This document shows positions 6,156 through 10,762 of a stretch of DNA of 10,762 nucleotides, piece by piece. The DNA lies in NCBI GenBank assembly GCA_021827225.1, contig JAKAXG010000079.1, positions 1-10,762 on the forward strand. The letters run 5' to 3'. Both the position numbers and the translations under genes were made by a program. Positions within the stretch are counted from its first letter, which is position 1. Each line of letters opens with the position of its first letter. This DNA comes from Actinomycetes bacterium (GTDB lineage: Bacteria > Actinomycetota > Acidimicrobiia > Acidimicrobiales > Palsa-688). Below the pieces are notes generated by a model. That model did not search any database. It had not been told where the DNA came from and saw nothing but the letters and a program-made list of their open reading frames with translations.

Positions 6156-7094
6156 TCAGCCCAGCGCGGCGGTCGGAACGGTGATGACGACCGGGCAGTG
6201 GTCCGAGGCCTTGGGGCGTTCGTCTCCCACCCGGTCGAAGCGGTGACCGTGGTAGCGCGTCGCCCGCTTGGGCATCCCGTCCCGGATGATCCTCGGCGCC
6301 GGGTGGCCGGCCCGCTCGTAGAACGCCCGCCCCATCCACAGGTAGTCGAGCTGGCGGTATTCGTTCCCGCCCTTGAAGTAGTGGGTCCAGCGGTCGCCGG
6401 TCGCCAGCGCCTCATTGGCGTTGATGAGGTGCGGATCATTCGCGATCTCCAGCAGGGAGGTCTTGGTGCCGTCCGCCCCGTCCTCGAGGTAGTCGTTGAA
6501 GTCCCCGACCAGGGCGAAGTTGCCGTCGAAGCGAGGACCCACCCGGTCGTGCATCAACTTGACCAGCTGGTGGGCCTGCTCCATCCGGCGGTTCCGGGTC
6601 TCCTCCCGGCCGCCGACCATCGACTTGAGATGGTTCACGAACACCGTCAGCGTGCGCGGCGCCCCGCCCCTCACCGGGACGGAGACATCCACCTCGAGAA
6701 GGTCCCGGCTGAACAACGGACCCCCGGACGGGCCCCGAAGGTGCCGCCAGGTGCGGATCCGGGCGATGTCCAGTTTGCTTATGACGGCGACGTCGATGTT
6801 CCTCGGGTCGTTGCCGTGGATGACGGCGCGCTGGCGATAGCCGGCATCGGTCAGGAACTTCGACGCGAACGAGTCGAGGACGGCGAGGCTCTCCACCTCC
6901 TGGAGGGCCAGCACGTCGGCGTGGGTGGCCAGGATGGCCTCGGCCGTGATCCGCTTCGAGTCGGGATCGTACAGGTCGAACGCCAGATCGTTGACCGTGA
7001 ACCCCTCGTCCTTGGTCGGGTCGGGCTCATCGCGGAACCGGTAGCGGGCGAAGAGGTTCTCGCAGTTGAACGTGCCGAAGGTGATCTCATCCAT
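6156..7094 (-). CDS. Endonuclease/exonuclease/phosphatase-fold metal hydrolase
   Basis: A 312-residue phosphodiesterase-fold protein (DNase I / exonuclease III / inositol phosphatase superfamily). The full metal and catalytic set is visible: NCENL (Asn10), LQEVE (Glu66), VNHLKS (His155), GDFND (Asp198, Asn200), QLDYLWM, and SDHCPV (Asp298, His299). No signal peptide or membrane segment is seen, so it is probably cytoplasmic. The substrate could be nucleic acid, a phospholipid head group or another phosphodiester; the sequence does not decide. ATG 7094 is preceded by GAGGG 6 nt upstream on the minus strand (plus-strand 7101-7105). The downstream thiolase-like gene starts 58 nt after its stop, which suggests co-transcription, although no functional link is obvious. 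It is divergent from the NIDO-Rhs gene. Confidence 0.92.
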   Translation of the reverse strand: MDEITFGTFNCENLFARYRFRDEPDPTKDEGFTVNDLAFDLYDPDSKRITAEAILATHADVLALQEVESLAVLDSFASKFLTDAGYRQRAVIHGNDPRNIDVAVISKLDIARIRTWRHLRGPSGGPLFSRDLLEVDVSVPVRGGAPRTLTVFVNHLKSMVGGREETRNRRMEQAHQLVKLMHDRVGPRFDGNFALVGDFNDYLEDGADGTKTSLLEIANDPHLINANEALATGDRWTHYFKGGNEYRQLDYLWMGRAFYERAGHPAPRIIRDGMPKRATRYHGHRFDRVGDERPKASDHCPVVITVPTAALG

Positions 7095-7167
7095 GACGGA
7101 CCCTCACTCTCCCCGGCGGCGGAAGCGGCCTCGCCACCACCAGCCCCGGGCGTCAGTTCGAGGATCA

Positions 7168-7182
7168 CCCGGCACCGCCGGG
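7168..7182. repeat. 6-bp GC hairpin in the divergent intergenic region
   Basis: CCCGGC (7168-7173) and GCCGGG (7177-7182) pair across a 3-nt loop. It lies 74 nt upstream of the phosphatase-fold gene start and may fall in its 5' leader. In G+C-rich DNA such short stems arise often by chance. Confidence 0.25.
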
Positions 7183-7247
7183 CGGGCAAGAGCAGAACGT
7201 CACAAGCGGACGGTGTCCGCCGCGGCCGTTGGCGTCCAAATGGGAGG

Positions 7248-7259
7248 TTTGCCGGCAAA
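7248..7259. promoter_or_regulatory. 12-bp perfect palindrome in the divergent intergenic region
   Basis: TTTGCCGGCAAA is its own reverse complement and lies between the two divergent genes, 47 bp before the candidate -35 element of the NIDO-Rhs gene. It has the symmetry of a dimeric regulator site. It is 154 bp from the phosphatase-fold start and could serve either gene. Confidence 0.35.
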
Positions 7260-7281
7260 GCCGAAACACAGCGCAGGGCAG

Positions 7282-7294
7282 CGGTTCTGAACCG
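7282..7294. promoter_or_regulatory. 13-bp palindrome abutting the NIDO-Rhs promoter
   Basis: CGGTTC (7282-7287) and GAACCG (7289-7294) are exact inverted copies around one base. The site ends immediately before the candidate -35 hexamer at 7295, the position expected of an operator or activator site. The regulator is unknown. Confidence 0.45.
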
Positions 7295-7323
7295 GTGACG
7301 ATTCCGTCGAGCCGTGTTATGGT
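7295..7323 (+). promoter_or_regulatory. Candidate sigma-70-type promoter of the NIDO-Rhs gene
   Basis: GTGACG (7295-7300, four of six to TTGACA) and TATGGT (7318-7323, four of six to TATAAT) are separated by 17 bp. Transcription would begin near 7330, giving a leader of about 60 nt. This would place the in-frame ATG at 7319 outside the transcript and supports the start at 7391. Confidence 0.45.
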
Positions 7324-7390
7324 GCCGGCGGGGCAACGGCAAGAGCCGAGCTTGGGGACTTTGCGGCACTGCCGCGAGGGGGTGGATCAC

Positions 7391-10300
7391 ATGGGCTTCG
7401 ATGTCCGGCCGGGTTCCCGCGACAGCGCGCGGCCTACCGGCTTGCGCCGACGGCTCCGGCGGCGGGCGGTCCGGGCAGTCGTGGGCGCAGGGGCGGCACT
7501 TGCCATGACGGCCGGTTCGCTGGTCGCGGTCGCCGCGGGCCCCGCAGGAACCGCCGCCGCCGCCTCGACGGCGGTTGTCGCCGGTTTCAACACCACCACG
7601 TTCGGTCCGAACGATGACGGCTCCTACCCGTGCACCGGATACAACGCCGGCACGCCGTACGGCTGCACCCCGGCGACCGTCCCGCTGCCGTTCGGCCTGG
7701 ACTTTTTCGGAAACAACTACAGCGCCGTCTACATCAACAACAACGGCAACCTCACGTTCGGCCAACCCCTGGCGACCTACACGCCGTACCCGCTGAGCGA
7801 CGCCGGGCCGCCGATGATCGCTCCGTTCTTCGCCGATGTGGACACCCGGGTGGGCAACACCGTCACCTTCGGCAGCGGGAGCGTCAACGGCCACCCCACC
7901 TTCGGGGTGAACTGGCCGGGAGTCGGCTGCTACGCCGCCAACACCTCGGTCCTCAACGACTTCCAGGTACTGCTCGTCGACCGCTCCGACATCGCTCCGG
8001 GTGATTTCGACGTGGAGTTCAACTACGGGCAGATCCAGTGGGACTCGGGTCAGGCGAGCGGCGGTGACGCCTCCTGCCAGGGCGGCTACGCAGCCCGGGC
8101 CGGTTACGCCGGCGGATCCGGAGCGACGGGTACCTACTACGAGATCCCGGGTTCGGGAGTGGACGGGGCGTTTCTCGACTCCAACTCCGCCACCGGTCTC
8201 ATCTACGGGCACTACAACAGCACCCAGCCGGGCCGCTACATCTACCAGTTCCGCAACGGCCACGCCCTGACCACCAGCGGAGCGCCGCTGACCGCCAACG
8301 GACTGGGCAACGGGACGGCCACCCGCTACAACTCCACCTGCAGCCACGGGCCGCCCGTCAACTGCGCGAGCGGCGACTTCTGGCACACCTTCACCGACGC
8401 CTCCGTCCCCGGGCGCGGACCGGGCATCGACCTCACCCGCACATACAACTCGCTGGCCGCGTCGACCACCGGGATGTTCGGAAACGGCTGGGCCTCGAGC
8501 TACGGAATGAACCTGGCCCGTAACGCGGACGGGACCGTCACGATCACCGAGGAGGACGGATCCCAGGTGACCGCCTCCCCGGCCGGCGGTGGTTCCTACA
8601 GCGTCCCGGCGTGGGCGGACTCCGTCCTGACGGAGAACGCCGACGGCACCTGGACCTTCGTCCGCCAACGGACCCGGACCTTCACCTTCACCGCCGGCGG
8701 GAAGCTCGGCTCCGTCAGCGATCCCGACGGCTACACCACGACGCTCCACTACGACGGTGCCGGCCGTCTGACCTCGGTCACCGATTCCTCCGGCCGCTCC
8801 CTCACCTACGCCTACGGGCCGAACGGCCTGGTCTCGTCGGTCACCGATCCGGCAGGCCGCACCACCGGCTACTCCTATGACTCGGCCGGCGACCTGTCAT
8901 CGGTGACCGACCCCGCCGGGGGCGTGACCTCCTTCGCCTACGACAGCAACCATCTCCTGCTGTCGATGACCGACCCCCGCGGAGGCGTGGTGTCGAACGT
9001 CTACGACAGCGCCGGCCGGGTGACCTCCCAGACCGACCCTCTCGGCCGCGTCACCAGCTACTCCTATTCGGGGGACAACTATTCGGCCGACGGCGGCACC
9101 ACGACACTGACCGACCCGAACGGCAACGTGGAGACGCAGCGGTACGTCAGCGGTGAGCTGATGACCCTCACCCGGGCGGCCGGTACCACCGCCCAGGCGG
9201 TGACCACCTACACCTACGACCCCGAGACACTCGGGCGGACCTCCGTCACCGACCCGGACGGTCACACGACCAGCTACACCTACGACGGCGACGGCAACCG
9301 GACGAGCGTCACCGATCCACTGGGGCGGAAGACCACCACCACCTACAATTCCCTCGACGAGCCGACCAGCATCACGGACCCGTCCGGCGTCACCACGACC
9401 ATCACCTACGACGCCCGGGGCAACCCGCTTAGCGAGTCCCGGCCGCTCACCTCGACCGGCCAGACCCAGACCGCAAGCCTCTCCTACGGCGACAGCGGCC
9501 ATCCCGGTGACGTGACCGCGCTGACAGATCCCGATGGACACACCTGGACGTTCAGCTACGACAGCAACGGCTACCGGACGGGCGTCACCGATCCGCTCGG
9601 GAACAAAACCACCTACACCTACGACCAGGTCGGCCAGCTGGTGTCGACCGTGGCACCCGACGGTAACGCCGCCGGTGCCAATCCGGCCTCCTACCGGACC
9701 ACCTACGCCTACGACCCGCTCGGCGACCTGACCGGGGTCACCGACCCGCTCGGCCACACGACCAGCTACACCTACGACGCTGACCGCAACCGGCTCACCA
9801 GCACCGACGCCGACGGCAACGTCACCCGCTACAGCTACGACGCCGACAACGAGCTGACGACCGTCACTCAGGCAGACGGGACCAGCCTGGCCTACGGTTA
9901 CGACGCCGACGGCAACCGGATCACCCAGACCGACGGGTCCGGGCAGATCACCCGGTCGGTGTACGACCAGCTGAACCAGCTCGTCTCCACCACCGACCCG
10001 CTCGGTCGAACCACCACCTACGGGCACGATCCGGCCGGCAACACGACCAGCGAGACCGACGCCCGCGGTGTCACGTCGACATACGGATACGACGCGGCCA
10101 ACGAGCTGGCCTCCATGACCTACAGCGACGGAACCCCGAGCGTGGCGATCACCTACACGCCCGTCGGCGAGCGGGCCACCATGACCGACGGCACGGGAAC
10201 CACCAACTACTCCTACGACTCCCTGGGCCGGCTGACCAGCCAGACCGACGGCAGCGGTGCGACCGTGACCTACGGCTACGACCTGGCGGGAAATCTCATC

Positions 10301-10762
10301 TCGCTGGGCTACCCCAACGGCAAGGCCGTCACCCGGGGCTACGACGCCGCCGATCAGTTGACCAGCGTCACCGACTGGCTGGGCCACACCACCGTCATCG
10401 CCCGTGACGCCAGCGGCCAGCCGATCCAGGACCGCTACGGGAACGGCGTCACAGCCACCACCGGCTACAACGCCGCCGGGCAGCCCACGACCATCGCCGC
10501 CGCCGGACCGTCGGGCCCGCTCGCCAGCTTCTCCTACACCCGCGACGGCAACGGGCAGGTCACGAGCAGCTCGTCGAACGTCTCGGGGGCCACCCAGCCG
10601 GCCCAGGCGTACAGCTACACCGCTCTCAATCAGCTGAGCAGTGTCAACAGCGCGTCCTACAGCTACAGCCCGTCCGGTTCCATCACCCAGATCGCCGGTA
10701 CCACCCAGCTGGCCTATGACGGAGCCGGTCAGCTCCTGTCGGCAACCACGGGTGGCGTCAAG
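7391..10762 (+). CDS. Secreted NIDO-domain / RHS (YD-repeat) protein, 3' end outside window
   Basis: The frame from ATG 7391 has no stop to the window end (1124 codons seen). GAGGGGG (7376-7382) is the ribosome binding site; in-frame ATG 7319 and GTG 7382 are poorer starts. Residues 1-58 form a long Sec-type signal peptide: an Arg-rich n-region (LRRRLRRRAVRAVV), an Ala/Val core and a probable cleavage near AAAA-S (58/59). Residues about 100-290 match the nidogen-like NIDO domain (FFGNNYSAVYINNNGNLTF, MIAPFFADVDTRVGN, LNDFQVLLVD, DFDVEFNYGQIQWDSG). Residues about 320-395 resemble DUF6531 (PVNCASGDFWHTF, VPGRGPGIDLTRTYNS). From about 438 on, some 30 YD repeats follow, of the form YTYDGDGNRTSVTDPLGR. 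RHS repeats build a hollow shell around a C-terminal cargo in known toxins; the cargo here is outside the window. Likely a surface or secreted adhesin or polymorphic-toxin-like protein. Confidence 0.94.
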   Translation, partial: MGFDVRPGSRDSARPTGLRRRLRRRAVRAVVGAGAALAMTAGSLVAVAAGPAGTAAAASTAVVAGFNTTTFGPNDDGSYPCTGYNAGTPYGCTPATVPLPFGLDFFGNNYSAVYINNNGNLTFGQPLATYTPYPLSDAGPPMIAPFFADVDTRVGNTVTFGSGSVNGHPTFGVNWPGVGCYAANTSVLNDFQVLLVDRSDIAPGDFDVEFNYGQIQWDSGQASGGDASCQGGYAARAGYAGGSGATGTYYEIPGSGVDGAFLDSNSATGLIYGHYNSTQPGRYIYQFRNGHALTTSGAPLTANGLGNGTATRYNSTCSHGPPVNCASGDFWHTFTDASVPGRGPGIDLTRTYNSLAASTTGMFGNGWASSYGMNLARNADGTVTITEEDGSQVTASPAGGGSYSVPAWADSVLTENADGTWTFVRQRTRTFTFTAGGKLGSVSDPDGYTTTLHYDGAGRLTSVTDSSGRSLTYAYGPNGLVSSVTDPAGRTTGYSYDSAGDLSSVTDPAGGVTSFAYDSNHLLLSMTDPRGGVVSNVYDSAGRVTSQTDPLGRVTSYSYSGDNYSADGGTTTLTDPNGNVETQRYVSGELMTLTRAAGTTAQAVTTYTYDPETLGRTSVTDPDGHTTSYTYDGDGNRTSVTDPLGRKTTTTYNSLDEPTSITDPSGVTTTITYDARGNPLSESRPLTSTGQTQTASLSYGDSGHPGDVTALTDPDGHTWTFSYDSNGYRTGVTDPLGNKTTYTYDQVGQLVSTVAPDGNAAGANPASYRTTYAYDPLGDLTGVTDPLGHTTSYTYDADRNRLTSTDADGNVTRYSYDADNELTTVTQADGTSLAYGYDADGNRITQTDGSGQITRSVYDQLNQLVSTTDPLGRTTTYGHDPAGNTTSETDARGVTSTYGYDAANELASMTYSDGTPSVAITYTPVGERATMTDGTGTTNYSYDSLGRLTSQTDGSGATVTYGYDLAGNLISLGYPNGKAVTRGYDAADQLTSVTDWLGHTTVIARDASGQPIQDRYGNGVTATTGYNAAGQPTTIAAAGPSGPLASFSYTRDGNGQVTSSSSNVSGATQPAQAYSYTALNQLSSVNSASYSYSPSGSITQIAGTTQLAYDGAGQLLSATTGGVK
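8702..10762 (+). repeat. YD/RHS repeat array within the NIDO-Rhs gene
   Basis: About 30 tandem units of roughly 20-23 codons, with consensus Y-x-Y-D-x-x-G-x-L-T-S-V-T-D-P-x-G. Units are most regular between about 8740 and 9850. Toward the right edge (after about 10380) they lose the Asp-Pro and Tyr-Asp residues. The DNA repeats too, including a 25-bp exact copy at 9263-9287 and 9755-9779. Confidence 0.9.

Noticed and set aside
5261..6184. 307-codon plus-strand ORF opposite the thiolase-like gene
   Set aside because: Antisense shadow with biased Gly/Arg/His composition; the minus-strand frame has clear family motifs.
7319..7321. Upstream in-frame ATG for the NIDO-RHS protein
   Set aside because: It overlaps the candidate -10 hexamer and lacks a ribosome binding site, and the added residues do not improve the signal peptide; ATG 7391 has GAGGGGG at good spacing.
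7245..7390. Cyclic-di-GMP (GEMM) or cyclic-di-AMP riboswitch before the NIDO-RHS gene
   Set aside because: Short resemblances (GGCAAAGCC, GGGGAC, GGGGGTG) are present, but the conserved elements are not in the right order or complete.
6851..8749. 632-codon minus-strand ORF spanning the phosphatase-fold gene start, the intergenic region and the NIDO-RHS start
   Set aside because: It is antisense to two well-supported genes, low in complexity (Val/Gly/Arg-rich) and has no recognisable domain.
8897..10387. 496-codon minus-strand ORF with a repetitive Val-Gly product
   Set aside because: It is the antisense shadow of the YD repeats; its periodicity follows from the sense-strand repeat and its product has no known motif.
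8702..10762. CRISPR-like or satellite DNA repeats
   Set aside because: The periodicity is codon-phased, units vary in sequence and length, and the frame stays open; it is a protein repeat.

Overview
The window is G+C-rich with strongly G/C-biased third codon positions. Family content points to an actinobacterium, possibly an Acidimicrobiia-like or uncultured lineage: a two-domain CaiB/BaiF CoA-transferase, a DUF5317 membrane protein, a membrane GGDEF-EAL protein, a mycobacterial-type thiolase and a secreted NIDO-Rhs protein. The lineage is an inference from family content, not a phylogeny. No rRNA, tRNA, CRISPR array or insertion sequence was seen.

Layout: (1) 2-1513 (+) is the 3' part of a tandem-domain CoA-transferase that began before the window. 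(2) 1514-1939 looks intergenic but holds a compact unit that may encode two tiny peptides: a 16-bp near-palindrome and a TTGCA-type direct repeat, a strong AAAGGAGG ribosome binding site, a 31-codon hydrophobic ORF, a 29-codon ORF overlapping it by TGATG, then an 11-bp perfect hairpin. (3) 1940-4609 (+) holds a membrane GGDEF-EAL cyclic-di-GMP protein, followed 6 nt later by a DUF5317 membrane protein; they are probably co-transcribed. (4) 7094-4619 (-) holds an endonuclease/exonuclease/phosphatase-fold hydrolase followed by a thiolase-superfamily protein, a likely two-gene transcription unit that converges on the DUF5317 gene with a 9-nt gap. (5) 7095-7390 is a divergent intergenic region with two palindromes and a candidate promoter. 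(6) 7391-10762 (+) is a large secreted protein that stays open to the window end: signal peptide, NIDO domain, DUF6531-like segment and about 30 YD/RHS repeats. Its C-terminal end, where such proteins usually carry their effector or toxin domain, lies beyond the window.

How the genes may work together: the CoA-transferase and the thiolase both belong to acyl-CoA metabolism but are 3 kb apart on opposite strands. The GGDEF-EAL/DUF5317 pair is a plausible signalling unit at the membrane, and the two-peptide unit just upstream could be an independent small-protein operon or a leader of the GGDEF-EAL gene. The NIDO-Rhs protein is a surface or secreted adhesin/toxin candidate. The least explained parts are the peptide unit and the unseen end of the NIDO-Rhs protein.
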